Source of the DNA: an uncultured Campylobacter sp.
GTDB lineage: Bacteria > Campylobacterota > Campylobacteria > Campylobacterales > Campylobacteraceae
Assembly (NCBI GenBank): GCA_945873855.1
Contig: CAMCEN010000002.1
Coordinates: 98,140 to 162,139 of the forward strand
DNA: 64,000 nt
Reading direction: 5' to 3'
Shown here: one piece after another, positions 52,021 through 60,855 of the stretch
How the letters are laid out: each line of letters starts with the position of its first letter
Numbering within the stretch: position 1 is the stretch's first letter
Made by a program: the position numbers and the translations under genes
The notes under the pieces: generated by a model
Seen by the model: only the letters and a program-made list of their open reading frames with translations
The model's database searches: none
What the model was told of the DNA's origin: nothing

Positions 52021-52301
52021 GGAATTCTAGAATTCCATAAAAGTAAAAACTAGAATTCACTGCGTCATTGCGAGGGAGCAAAGCGACCGAAGCAATCTAA
52101 TCAAATCGCCGTCATTGCGAGCGAAGCGAAGCAATCTCTAGAAATTCTAAATTCATCCTTAGGGAATTCTAGATTTTTTGGGGTTAGGGGGTGTCTTTTT
52201 TTGGGAATTCTAGAATTCCCTAAAATTCGTCATTGCGAGCGAAGCGAAGCAATCTCTAGAAATTCTAGATTTTTATCTAGAATTCCCCACTATGTCATCC
52301 C
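52021..52301. repeat. R1, R2 and R4 field right of the acetyltransferase gene
   Basis: R1 at about 52021, two R2 copies (about 52062 and 52111), an inverted R4 (GGGGTTAGGGGG, about 52178), R1 at about 52203, another R2 at about 52228, and a degenerate R3 (CCCTCAGCCCCTTTGGGGG) ending inside the truncated gene. Same composite order as at 53.45 kb. Confidence 0.88.
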
Positions 52302-52496
52302 TCAGCCCCTTTGGGGGATATTTCTAAATACAGTAGCGCTAAAACCATTAGCAGATTCTGTTTGGGCTATAACTTCAAAACTAGAATTTGTAGCAGGGTT
52401 GGTGATTACTCCATTTTTTAAAATTTCAGTTTTGGAATTTTCACTAGCCAAAAAGGCACCATTTTTTACTTCGTTTAATGAGATATTGTTACTCAT
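52302..52496 (-). pseudogene. Truncated gene: N-terminus of a lipase-like secreted protein
   Basis: A 64-residue frame, MSNNISLNEVKNGAFLASEN through SANGFSATVFRNI, then PQRG and a TGA that lie inside a degenerate R3. I recognise the start as like those of large secreted lipase or calcium-binding-repeat proteins (pattern GFSATVFxN...), whose next residues usually run on into a TxxYxLAxRGT-like block. Here the repeat replaces the rest, so it is read as a broken remainder; family identity is inferred. The ATG overlaps the stop of the upstream membrane gene, so it was once co-translated with it. Confidence 0.55.
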
Positions 52497-53206
52497 TGAT
52501 TACTCCTTAATTTAAATTTTATATATTCAAAATCACCTACACTATATTCTAAGTAGTAATTACTTGGCATAAGATATTTTAGCAAACGGACAATATAGCT
52601 ATTTTTATAGACTACCGCATATTCTTTTGCGATATTTTTTTTAGTTCCATTATACTCAGCGTATATGTCAAAAATAGGATATTCTAGGCTAAATAAAGGG
52701 CAAAATTCTCCCCTCTCGTTACAAAGCAAAAATTCCCTTGTATCTTCTCTAGAAAAATCGCTTTCTTTGCTAAAATTTTTATCTACAATTTCAAATCTAG
52801 AACCATTTTGATTTAATAGCAAATTGCCTATATTTAAAAAAATATTTTGAGGAATATTTATTTGCCAAGCAGTATATACAAACACAGGAATTGATAAAGC
52901 AAATATAGCATTACCTAATAGCCACTTTAGACGAAAATAAATAGCCTTACTTTTAAAATCCTTAATCCATAAAATTATAAATATATCAATAAAAAAACCC
53001 CAAATACTAAAAGCAAAATAAAAAATAGCTATGTAAATAAAAAATCTAATAATTTTATCTCTTTTACTATCTGTGCCAAAAAGCCTAAATATAATCACAG
53101 CCCAACAATAAGAGAAAATCAAAATTAAAAAGATAAAAGAACCTAGAAAAAATAAAAAAATCAAAACTAACAAAATACTACCTTTTAAAAAGAGTAATCT
53201 AACCAT
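52493..53206 (-). CDS. Uncharacterised membrane protein upstream of the truncated gene
   Basis: A 237-residue protein, strongly A/T-rich compared with its neighbours. Four hydrophobic segments lie in the first 130 residues (e.g. LLVLIFLFFLGSFIFLILIF) and a soluble domain follows (about 135-237, NQNGSRFEIVDKN and EYAVVYKNSYIVRLLKYLM). I recognise no family. It overlaps the truncated gene by 4 bases (ATGA), so they form an ordered pair: membrane protein then enzyme-like remnant. An immunity-like partner role is only a guess. The different base composition suggests recent arrival. Confidence 0.6.
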   Translation of the reverse strand: MVRLLFLKGSILLVLIFLFFLGSFIFLILIFSYCWAVIIFRLFGTDSKRDKIIRFFIYIAIFYFAFSIWGFFIDIFIILWIKDFKSKAIYFRLKWLLGNAIFALSIPVFVYTAWQINIPQNIFLNIGNLLLNQNGSRFEIVDKNFSKESDFSREDTREFLLCNERGEFCPLFSLEYPIFDIYAEYNGTKKNIAKEYAVVYKNSYIVRLLKYLMPSNYYLEYSVGDFEYIKFKLRSNQ

Positions 53207-53621
53207 TTATTATAACTTTATTCTAAATTTAGAATTGAGTCTCACATTGCCACAACAAAAACAGAGCAACAACCCACGCATTGTCATTGTCCGGCTTGAC
53301 CGGACAATCTCTATAAATTCTAGAATTTAACCAAACAATCATTTTCTAAAAAACCAAAACCCGCATTTTAGCAAAAAAGAACTTTTTAAGCTAAATTCTA
53401 TAATTTAGCCCTCGCAGTCATTAGGGGGGGGGCTCTATATGAAATTCTAGTTTTTTGGGGGTGTGGGGGTATTTTTATCTTAGGGAATTTTAAAATTCCG
53501 TCATTGCGAGCGAAGCGAAGCAATCTCTAGAAATTCTAAATTCATCCTTAGGGAATTCTAGAATTCCATAGAGATTGTTTCGGTCGCTTTGCTCCCTCGC
53601 AATGACGGAATTTTAGAATTC
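53207..53621. repeat. R3, R4, R2, R1 repeats and a G9 tract right of the island
   Basis: R3 at 53282-53311 (stem TTGTCCGG/CCGGACAA), a run of nine G at 53424-53432, an inverted G-rich R4 variant (GGGGGTGTGGGGG, about 53456), R2 at about 53500, R1 at about 53553 and inverted R2 near 53580. On the + strand an open frame crosses the G tract but has no start codon, so it is not called. Confidence 0.88.
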
Positions 53622-54974
53622 CTAGTGCTTTAAAGCGTATTTTGTCCAATCAACGCGGTAAAAAACATAAAGCATAAGTGCTGTTTGGATAACCTGAGAG
53701 ATAAGCATAGCTACAAAAACCCCAGTTGCATCTCCCCATACAAAATGCCCTAATGCATAAGCTAGCGGTATGCGAATAACCCAAAAGCTAAGCCCAAAAA
53801 TAAGTAGGTTAAAATGCGCCGCAGACGCTCCTATCATCACCCCAGCAAAAATAGTAGAAATGATAGAAAATGGCGTGCTTAAAAAGTTGTATTTAAGATA
53901 CTCTACGATGTAAAACTGCACCAAGCCATCATCACTCATGAAAGCCGCCAAATCGCTCATAAACCACCACAAAATTCCTGCTACCACGCTCATCACAGCC
54001 GCCCCGCTAAATACCAAAATAGCAGCAATTCGCCTAGCTTCAGCCGCTCTTTTTGCACCTAAGCAGTTGCCAACGACCACGCTAGCACTCATGTGAAATG
54101 CCACGCCCACCATAAATATAAAGCTCTCCACCCTATGCCCTGAGGCAAGTCCGCCCAAAGCCTCGTTTGAGTGCAGTGGCAAAAAGCCCACAATAGCATA
54201 AAGAGTAATATAACCAGCTTGCCAAACTATGCTAGTTGCCCCTGAGTGAAGTGCTGTTTTTAGCAGTTTTGGCATGGCAAGCCGTAGCCAAGCAAAAGGC
54301 AAAAAAGAAGCACTTATATGTCCTTTTGCTATTAGCGCAAAAGCACCTAGCAATGCCGCGATGCCCTGAGAGATGAGATTTGAGTAGGCTAAACCCATAT
54401 ACTCACGCCCCACAAAAAAATGAGAAAAACTAAGCTTAAATATAAAAAATAAATAAAAAGCACAAACAATAATAGTAATGATAAGTGGTAAAATCACCTC
54501 TCTAAACGAGCGAAATACCACCATAGCTGAGTTAAACAAAAAGCTACAAGGCAGGCTAAAAAGCAGCACCGCCCACAGCTCATTTGCGATATCCAGCGCA
54601 GCACCCCTTAGCCCCAAAAGCGCAAAAATCTGCCCAGAGAAAATATAAGCTAGCACGCCCACGCCTACGCCAAAAAGAGCGTTTAAAAGCAAGGTGATAA
54701 AGACATAAAACTTAGCTCTATCAAGTTTTTTAGCACCTATGGACTGGCTGATGACTGCGGTAGCTCCTGAGTTTAAGGCTATATTGATAACGCCTAATAA
54801 AAAGAGCATTTGCATACTTACTCCAAGCGCAGCTGAGACATCAGCGCTCATCTTGCCAGCTGCCCAAATGGGTGCTACATTCATCACGCAGATAACATAC
54901 ATCATCAGCACTTGCGGCCACAGCAGCGCAAAAATCGCTTTAAATGAAGTTGAAATATCTGGATGCTTACTCAT
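53622..54974 (-). CDS. MATE-family multidrug efflux transporter
   Basis: A 450-residue inner-membrane protein with 12 helices in two repeats of six (e.g. NSGATAVISQSIGAKK near the first, GHRVESFIFMVGVAFHMSASVVVGNCLGAK later). The GNCLGAK and SIGAKK motifs are typical of MATE proteins that export drugs in exchange for Na+ or H+. Full length. No regulator is near. Confidence 0.9.
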   Translation of the reverse strand: MSKHPDISTSFKAIFALLWPQVLMMYVICVMNVAPIWAAGKMSADVSAALGVSMQMLFLLGVINIALNSGATAVISQSIGAKKLDRAKFYVFITLLLNALFGVGVGVLAYIFSGQIFALLGLRGAALDIANELWAVLLFSLPCSFLFNSAMVVFRSFREVILPLIITIIVCAFYLFFIFKLSFSHFFVGREYMGLAYSNLISQGIAALLGAFALIAKGHISASFLPFAWLRLAMPKLLKTALHSGATSIVWQAGYITLYAIVGFLPLHSNEALGGLASGHRVESFIFMVGVAFHMSASVVVGNCLGAKRAAEARRIAAILVFSGAAVMSVVAGILWWFMSDLAAFMSDDGLVQFYIVEYLKYNFLSTPFSIISTIFAGVMIGASAAHFNLLIFGLSFWVIRIPLAYALGHFVWGDATGVFVAMLISQVIQTALMLYVFYRVDWTKYALKH

Positions 54975-55031
54975 TTGCTTTCTTTTATTTTTAGGGAATT
55001 CGGGTGCGCAGCAAAAAAGCTGAGCCTAAAA

Positions 55032-56255
55032 TCAAAAATCTAAGCCAAAATGCTCTTTAAAAGTATCACAAACCGCCTTAAAATCCACTCCCTCGCAAGT
55101 GGGGCTCTCTACAAATTTTTTATAAGTTTGCTTAAAGCCCTCTTTTAGCTCGGTGGTTTGAACACCGTAGCTAATCGATAACCCAGCTTCAATAAGCGCA
55201 GCTAGGCGGTCACAGCATTTTAGGGCTTTACCATCAATTGCGTTGTATTCGTTTGTATTATACTGACTTAGCGCAGCACTTAGGCTAAGGCTTTCATTAT
55301 TTGGCATTATGCGGTTTTCAAACTCGCTTTTTATGCGCTTATTTCCATCTTTTCGCACGCCTAAAATGTAGGCAAACTCTGAGCGAATTCTAGATGGAGC
55401 AAGGGGGAGAATTTGCTCTTCAATCAGTCTCATTTCATACTCGCTGATGATGTCATCAAGCCCCTTTACGCCGTATTTAACAGGACTTATAATATCTCTT
55501 GTAAGAGACTCTGGCAAGTCGTGAAAAAGAGCGCAATAAAAGTTATTTTCAAGTCTTTTATCACAAGCTTTTACTTCAAGGCTGTAAAAATACGAAAAAA
55601 TCGCTACTACAAGCATATGTCCTAGAACATTTGTTTGCGGAATTCGCTGTGTTTGCGCCCAGCGCCTTTGAAAGCGCAAGCGACCACACAAATCAATTAG
55701 CTTTGAAAGCTTTGTGCTAGCTAAAAGCTCTTTTATGCTAGCTAGCTCAAAATAATCTTCAATCTCTTCATCTACCTTTGCTTTTAGCTCATCAATACCT
55801 TCTAAAAACTTACTAGTTTGATATACTATCGCAAACTCCCATTTTGTAGCCAGGTAGCTAGCAGCTTTTAGGATAAGACGCTCTTTTTTATAAGTCTCAT
55901 CGCCTTTAAAAAAGTTATCAAGCCGCTCTTTAAACAGCTCATTTTCGCTATCAATGATTTTATCAAGTTGTGTTTTTATCCACGAGTTTAGCTCGCTAGC
56001 CTTGCTTTTTTGGATGTAGTGAAGTACATCTGGGCGAATATCAGTTACTACAACACGGCTTAAAAACTCAAAAACGCCGTATTCTACGATAACTCGCATG
56101 TTAATATCCCCTTCAAGCTTGGCTAGAAAATACGCAATTAACACCTTATGGGCTTGTTTATCAAGCTCGTTAATATCAACCATTTTTGGATAGTCATTCC
56201 AGCGACTTATGCTTGCGGCTTTGAAAATATGCTCAATTAAGCTAGGATTTATCAT
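55032..56255 (-). CDS. HD-domain phosphohydrolase (YfbR-like)
   Basis: A 407-residue protein with two HD-type hydrolase regions: an N-terminal YfbR-like part and a central NVLGHMLVVAIFSYFYS...FYCALFHDLPESLTRDI (about 220-250) with His-His-Asp. Such proteins hydrolyse nucleotide or phosphate esters, for example 5'-deoxynucleotidases. No partner is adjacent except queF 9 bases upstream, with which it is probably co-transcribed. Confidence 0.8.
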   Translation of the reverse strand: MINPSLIEHIFKAASISRWNDYPKMVDINELDKQAHKVLIAYFLAKLEGDINMRVIVEYGVFEFLSRVVVTDIRPDVLHYIQKSKASELNSWIKTQLDKIIDSENELFKERLDNFFKGDETYKKERLILKAASYLATKWEFAIVYQTSKFLEGIDELKAKVDEEIEDYFELASIKELLASTKLSKLIDLCGRLRFQRRWAQTQRIPQTNVLGHMLVVAIFSYFYSLEVKACDKRLENNFYCALFHDLPESLTRDIISPVKYGVKGLDDIISEYEMRLIEEQILPLAPSRIRSEFAYILGVRKDGNKRIKSEFENRIMPNNESLSLSAALSQYNTNEYNAIDGKALKCCDRLAALIEAGLSISYGVQTTELKEGFKQTYKKFVESPTCEGVDFKAVCDTFKEHFGLDF

Positions 56256-56264
56256 TTTTGCTCT

Positions 56265-56678
56265 TTAAAATGTGTTTTTTTGGATATTATAGCTAGTTTG
56301 TCCGCTTTGATTTGAGTTTAGCTCGATTATGGTATGAACATTGCCCCTAGGGTTAAAATCAGCTCTTAGTTCCATATATTTTGGCTTTAAAGCGTTAAAA
56401 AGCGTGCTATATATCTCATTTGCGGCGTTTTCGTGGCTGATGTGCCTGCCCATAAAGCTATTTATATATAGTTTTATCGCTTTTAGCTCGACGACTAGCA
56501 GATCAGGCACATAGCTAAGGCTGATTGTAGCAAAATCAGGATAGCCAGAACGGGGGCAAAGCGCACAAAACTCAGGCAAGGTGATATGGATAAAATAGTC
56601 ATTTGGGCTAGTATTTTCCCACAGCTCAAGGTCTTTTTTTACATCAAAATTACTGATTATTTCTTCACCATAGCGCAT
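56265..56678 (-). CDS. queF: NADPH-dependent 7-cyano-7-deazaguanine reductase, type I QueF
   Basis: A 137-residue enzyme of queuosine synthesis that reduces preQ0 to preQ1. The catalytic cysteine is in FCALCPRSGYPDFAT, the family block LVVELKAIKLYINSFMGRHISHENA binds NADPH and substrate, and FNPRGNVHT is at the end. Unimodular size, typical of type I enzymes. Its product is a precursor for modified tRNA. Confidence 0.95.
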   Translation of the reverse strand: MRYGEEIISNFDVKKDLELWENTSPNDYFIHITLPEFCALCPRSGYPDFATISLSYVPDLLVVELKAIKLYINSFMGRHISHENAANEIYSTLFNALKPKYMELRADFNPRGNVHTIIELNSNQSGQTSYNIQKNTF

Positions 56679-56925
56679 TTTATTTCCTTTTGATTTTTTA
56701 GTGATTTTAGCATAAATTTTTGAATTTAGTGTTTTAGGAATTCTAGAATTTGTCCTAGGAATTCTAGAATTTTCTGGGGGTTAGGAGCTGTCTTTTTTTA
56801 GAATTCTAGAATTCTTAGACAAATTTAGCGTAGGAATTCTAGAATTCCTAGTGATTTTTACTTGGGAATTCTAGAATTTGCCTTAAGAATTCTAGAATTA
56901 TGCTAGGAATTCTAGTTATACAAAG
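56679..56925. repeat. R1 and R4 repeats between queF and the lipoprotein gene
   Basis: One perfect R1 (about 56831) and about seven partial copies, plus a decayed inverted R4 (GGGGGTTAGGAGC, about 56768). Near the queF start an A/T-rich stretch with GCATAAATTT may be its promoter. No gene. Confidence 0.85.
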
Positions 56926-57312
56926 CTAGAAACTTACAGCCCATCTGCCATCTATTTTTTCTAATTTTACTTGGCTTTTTTCGCTATTTTGGTTATTAAA
57001 AAGCATATTTATTTCTACTACTATGCCATCATCTTCATCTGTGCTATTAAGCACTAGTATGTCTTTTAAGCCACCGTTTTTGGCTATTTTTTCTTGGAGT
57101 TCTTGGCTAGTTTCTTTTAGCTTGCTTTTTATAGCGCTTTGTTCACCCTGACTTTTTGTTACTTCATCTAGAGCAAAATATTCGCTTAGCTTTTTATCAT
57201 TGCCTGAAATCAATGCTTTTATAGCATTTAGTGCCACATCCTCTGGTGAGTCCTGCCCACAAGTAATAAAAAATGTCAAAATAGCAATAAGAAGTAATCT
57301 TGTAAACTTCAT
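56926..57312 (-). CDS. Probable lipoprotein with a DUF4878-like fold
   Basis: A 128-residue protein. The N-terminal MKFTRLLLIAILTFFITCGQ has a signal peptide with a cysteine at 18, a weak lipobox (ITC). The rest (PEDVALNAIKALISGNDKKL ... LEKIDGRWAVSF) matches the small NTF2-like DUF4878 pattern. Role unknown. It sits 20 bases downstream of gyrB and may be co-transcribed. Confidence 0.7.
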   Translation of the reverse strand: MKFTRLLLIAILTFFITCGQDSPEDVALNAIKALISGNDKKLSEYFALDEVTKSQGEQSAIKSKLKETSQELQEKIAKNGGLKDILVLNSTDEDDGIVVEINMLFNNQNSEKSQVKLEKIDGRWAVSF

Positions 57313-57332
57313 TTTAAAATCTATAAAATTAC

Positions 57333-59645
57333 TTATACATCAAGGTGCTTGACATCTTTTGCGTGGGCTTGGATATAGTCTCTGCGAGGTTCTACCTCAT
57401 CGCCCATAAATAGCTCAAAAATATCACTGGCTTTTTGCATATCCTCTATGCTGATTTTAAGCAAGCGGCGATTTTCAGGATTCATCGTTGTCTCCCATAG
57501 CTGGTCTGGATTCATCTCGCCAAGACCTTTGTAGCGTTGTATATCTGCGCCTTTTTTTGCGCTTTCTTCTATCTCATCTAGGATAGCAACGGGATCAGAG
57601 CCAAGGTCTAAGCCACGCTCTTTCATCTTGCTATGTATGTGAAGTGCCTCTTCAAAAATCGCATTTGTAAAGAGCAAATCGCTAATTACAAGCTCTTCAA
57701 GTCCGTTTGCAGTTTGTGCGTAAATGCGGATCTCATCATCATTTAAATAACTATTTAGTATATTAAATCCATCGCTTTCAATCTTAGCCTTAATCTCATC
57801 AAAAAGCTGTGGGTAAGGCAAGCCGATAAGATCAGGATTTTCTATCATATGGCGGATCGCGCTTATTATATTAAAGCGTTTTTTAAGCTCATTTAGCATA
57901 GAGCGGTATTGCGCCACAAGTTTTAGATAATCAATCAAATCAGCGCCGCCCACGCCCTCAAACTCACGGCTTTCTATGCCAGTTTCTATTAAAAACTCAT
58001 TTAGGGCTCGCTCGTCTTTTAAATAGATTTTTTTCTTGCCTTTTTTGTATAGATAAAGTGGCGGCTGGGCTAGATATACATAGCCTTTTTCTATTATCGG
58101 CGTTAAAAAGCGGAAGAAAAATGTTAAAAGCAAGGTTTGAATATGTGAGCCATCCACATCAGCATCGGTCATAATGATGATTTTATGGTATCTTAGGCGG
58201 TTTTCATCAAATTCCTCGCCCACCCCGCAGCCAAAGGCGGTGATCATATTTTTTATCTCTTCGCTTTGAAGTATTTTATCTAGCCTAGATTTTTCTACAT
58301 TTAGGATTTTTCCACGAAGTGGCAAGATAGCTTGAAATCCTCTATCTCTGCCTTGCTTAGCTGAACCCCCAGCTGAATCACCCTCTACAAGGTAGATCTC
58401 GCACTCACTAGCTTCTTTACTCTGGCAATCTGCTAGCTTGCCTGGCAGCGTGCCTACGCTATTTATATTGTCTTTTTTGCGTGTTAAATCCCTAGCTCTT
58501 TTTGCTGCTTCTCTGCCGCGCGCTGCTAAAAGAGCTTTATTCATTATAGCTCTTGCTTCGTTTGGATTTTCTTCAAAGTATTTTACTAAGGTTTCAAAAA
58601 CCATTTTTTGCGTGATTGGCTTTACATAGCTTGAGCCTAGCTTGCCCTTTGTTTGCCCCTCAAATTGTGGCTCAGGCACTTTTACGCTAATTACTGCTAC
58701 AAGTCCTTCTCTTACATCATCGCCTGTGATTTTGGTATCTTTTTCTCTAGCACTTGCGTTTGCTGCGATGTAGTTTGTAATCGCTCTTGTAAGCCCAGCT
58801 CTAAATCCAGCTTCGTGTGTTCCACCATCTGGAGTTTTTATATTATTTACAAAGCTTAGTAAGCTCTCGCTATAACTTTCATTATAAAGAAGCGCAAACT
58901 CTACTATCACATCATCTTCGCCGCCACAGAAGCTTACTGCCTTGCTTAGCGCATTAGTTTTGTTCATATCAGTAACAAAGCTAGTAAGACCGCCTTCAAA
59001 ATGATAGCTCTTTTTAAAACCATCTCTTTCATCGCTGAAATTTATGGTAATTTTTGGATTTAAATAAGCAAGTTCTGCAAAGCGTTTTGCTAGAATTTCT
59101 CTATCAAAAACTACTATTTCAAATATACTATCATCAGGCCAAAACTCCACGCAAGTGCCAGTTTTTTTAGTAGCTGCGCCTTGGCTTAGTTCGTTTTGGG
59201 GAATTCCAGCTGCAAAATCCTCATGCCAGCAGTATCCATCTCGCTGTATATCCAAAACTAGCTTTTTACTTAGAGCATTTACTACTGAGACGCCCACGCC
59301 GTGAAGTCCACCTGAGACTTTATAAGTGTCTTTATCAAACTTACCACCAGCATGAAGCACGGTTAAAACGACAGTGGCTGCGCTGATTTTCTCAGTTGGG
59401 TGCATGGCTACTGGAATTCCACGGCCGTTATCGCTTATTTTTGCTGAGCCATCACGCGTTAAAGTTACATTTATAGTATCACAAAAACCAGCCATTGCCT
59501 CATCAATGCTATTATCCACTACTTCATAAATCATATGATGAAGACCGCCGATATTTGTATCGCCTATATACATACCAGGGCGTTTGCGAACTGCTTCTAG
59601 GCCTTTTAAGACCTTGATATTATCTGCTCCGTAATTGTGTTCCAT
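57333..59645 (-). CDS. gyrB: DNA gyrase subunit B
   Basis: A 770-residue ATPase subunit that introduces negative supercoils together with GyrA. N-terminal GHKL motifs (EVVDNSIDEAMAGF, ISDNGRGIPV, GGLHGVGVSVVN) are followed by the TOPRIM region EGDSAGGSAKQGRDRGF and the C-terminal QRYKGLGEMNPDQLWETTM. Full length. It follows dnaN by 8 bases in the classic dnaA-dnaN-gyrB order. Confidence 0.97.
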   Translation of the reverse strand: MEHNYGADNIKVLKGLEAVRKRPGMYIGDTNIGGLHHMIYEVVDNSIDEAMAGFCDTINVTLTRDGSAKISDNGRGIPVAMHPTEKISAATVVLTVLHAGGKFDKDTYKVSGGLHGVGVSVVNALSKKLVLDIQRDGYCWHEDFAAGIPQNELSQGAATKKTGTCVEFWPDDSIFEIVVFDREILAKRFAELAYLNPKITINFSDERDGFKKSYHFEGGLTSFVTDMNKTNALSKAVSFCGGEDDVIVEFALLYNESYSESLLSFVNNIKTPDGGTHEAGFRAGLTRAITNYIAANASAREKDTKITGDDVREGLVAVISVKVPEPQFEGQTKGKLGSSYVKPITQKMVFETLVKYFEENPNEARAIMNKALLAARGREAAKRARDLTRKKDNINSVGTLPGKLADCQSKEASECEIYLVEGDSAGGSAKQGRDRGFQAILPLRGKILNVEKSRLDKILQSEEIKNMITAFGCGVGEEFDENRLRYHKIIIMTDADVDGSHIQTLLLTFFFRFLTPIIEKGYVYLAQPPLYLYKKGKKKIYLKDERALNEFLIETGIESREFEGVGGADLIDYLKLVAQYRSMLNELKKRFNIISAIRHMIENPDLIGLPYPQLFDEIKAKIESDGFNILNSYLNDDEIRIYAQTANGLEELVISDLLFTNAIFEEALHIHSKMKERGLDLGSDPVAILDEIEESAKKGADIQRYKGLGEMNPDQLWETTMNPENRRLLKISIEDMQKASDIFELFMGDEVEPRRDYIQAHAKDVKHLDV

Positions 59646-59653
59646 ATTTTGCC

Positions 59654-60721
59654 TTATTTAGATACTTGAACTATCATTATGCGTAGGTTTTCACTCTTTA
59701 GCATGATTGGCATGCCAGCATCGTTGTAGTTAAACTCAAAGCTATCACTCTCAATAGCCCCCAAAAAATCTAGGATATTTTTTGATTTTACTTTTATATC
59801 GTAGTTCCCAGCGATTTCTAGATTTGTTTCGGTTTCGGTTTGAGCTATTTCACCTAGTTGGTTTTGAGTTGAAAAGTTTATTATTTCTTTGCTAAAACTG
59901 ATTTTTATATCCTCGCTTAGTAGTTTTACGGTTTTTATACCATCTATTATTTCATTACGATTTAGCGTGATTTTGTTAGCAAAGTTTGAGTTAATCAGCC
60001 TTTCATAATCAGCATATGTGCCGTTAATTAGCTTTGTAAAGAATACAAAATTCTCAGCCCTAGCCATCAAAATCGTCTCATCATAAAAAATCTCTATATT
60101 TTGAGTTAGTAGTTTTTGTATTTCTGTTATTGCTCTTTTTGGGATGATGATTTTTATGTTTTTGCCAGCACTTATGTTTAGTTCATACACTGCTAGGCGT
60201 CTGCCATCTGATGCTACTATGTTCATGCCATTTTCTTTTATATCAAGCAAAGCACCGGTAAACTCATATTTTGGATTATTTGGGTCTATACAGTATTCTA
60301 CTTTTTTTAGACTTTGGCTTAGAATTCCTGCATTTATATCAAATTTATCTTTATTTTCTAAGCTAGGGAAAAATGGAAAATCACTTGCTCTTTGCATTGC
60401 TATTTTAAATTGTGAGCGATTTTGCTTTACATGTAAGTTATCATTTTCGCTACTTAGTGTGATCTCTCCATCTTTTAGATTTTTTATGATATCAAGCAAG
60501 TTTTTACCATGTGCTGTAGCTTCTCCGCTTTCTTTTAGTTCTACATCAGTTACTAGGTATTCTAGACCTATTTCATTATCAGTAGCTTTTAGCACTAAGC
60601 CTTGTTCATCAATTTTAAAGTAAATATGTGAGTTTACTGCACTTTGATCCTTTTTTTCAGTAAAGGAATTCAAGTTTGAAATGTATTTTTCTAAAACTTG
60701 TCTTTTTATTGTAAACTTCAT
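59654..60721 (-). CDS. dnaN: DNA polymerase III subunit beta (sliding clamp)
   Basis: A 355-residue clamp protein that encircles DNA and holds the replicative polymerase. Three similar domains are apparent (about 1-120, 125-240, 245-355), and the middle one contains YEFTGALLDI and ASDGRRLAVYE, a family block. Slightly short but typical of Campylobacterota. Gap to dnaA about 130 bases, which holds the candidate origin. Confidence 0.95.
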   Translation of the reverse strand: MKFTIKRQVLEKYISNLNSFTEKKDQSAVNSHIYFKIDEQGLVLKATDNEIGLEYLVTDVELKESGEATAHGKNLLDIIKNLKDGEITLSSENDNLHVKQNRSQFKIAMQRASDFPFFPSLENKDKFDINAGILSQSLKKVEYCIDPNNPKYEFTGALLDIKENGMNIVASDGRRLAVYELNISAGKNIKIIIPKRAITEIQKLLTQNIEIFYDETILMARAENFVFFTKLINGTYADYERLINSNFANKITLNRNEIIDGIKTVKLLSEDIKISFSKEIINFSTQNQLGEIAQTETETNLEIAGNYDIKVKSKNILDFLGAIESDSFEFNYNDAGMPIMLKSENLRIMIVQVSK

Positions 60722-60768
60722 TTTTTGTCCTTTTATTTAGTTTTATTTTTTTGCTGTTATTGTGTCCT

Positions 60769-60855
60769 GTGAAAATGTGAAAATCTACTTAAAACATCTA
60801 GAATTCCTACATTTTAGGCGTGAAAAACTTTTAAATTCTATTCACATAATTTCAC
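60769..60855. other. Candidate replication origin: five DnaA-box cores between dnaA and dnaN
   Basis: TTCAC cores (the epsilon DnaA-box core) are seen as GTGAA at 60769-60773, 60777-60781 and 60820-60824 and as TTCAC at 60841-60845 and 60851-60855, the last in the dnaA 3' end. The gap from 60722 to about 60765 is very A/T-rich and could be the unwinding element. An R1 half (60798-60807) lies between the boxes. In Campylobacterota origins are found beside dnaA; exact use is not shown by sequence. Confidence 0.5.

Noticed and set aside
52201..52515. A 104-residue + frame opposite the truncated gene
   Set aside because: Composed of R1, R2 and R3 translation and antisense of the truncated gene; no supporting signal.
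53401..53500. A + frame across the intergenic G9 tract
   Set aside because: It is open for a short stretch but has no start codon and runs into R2 repeat sequence.
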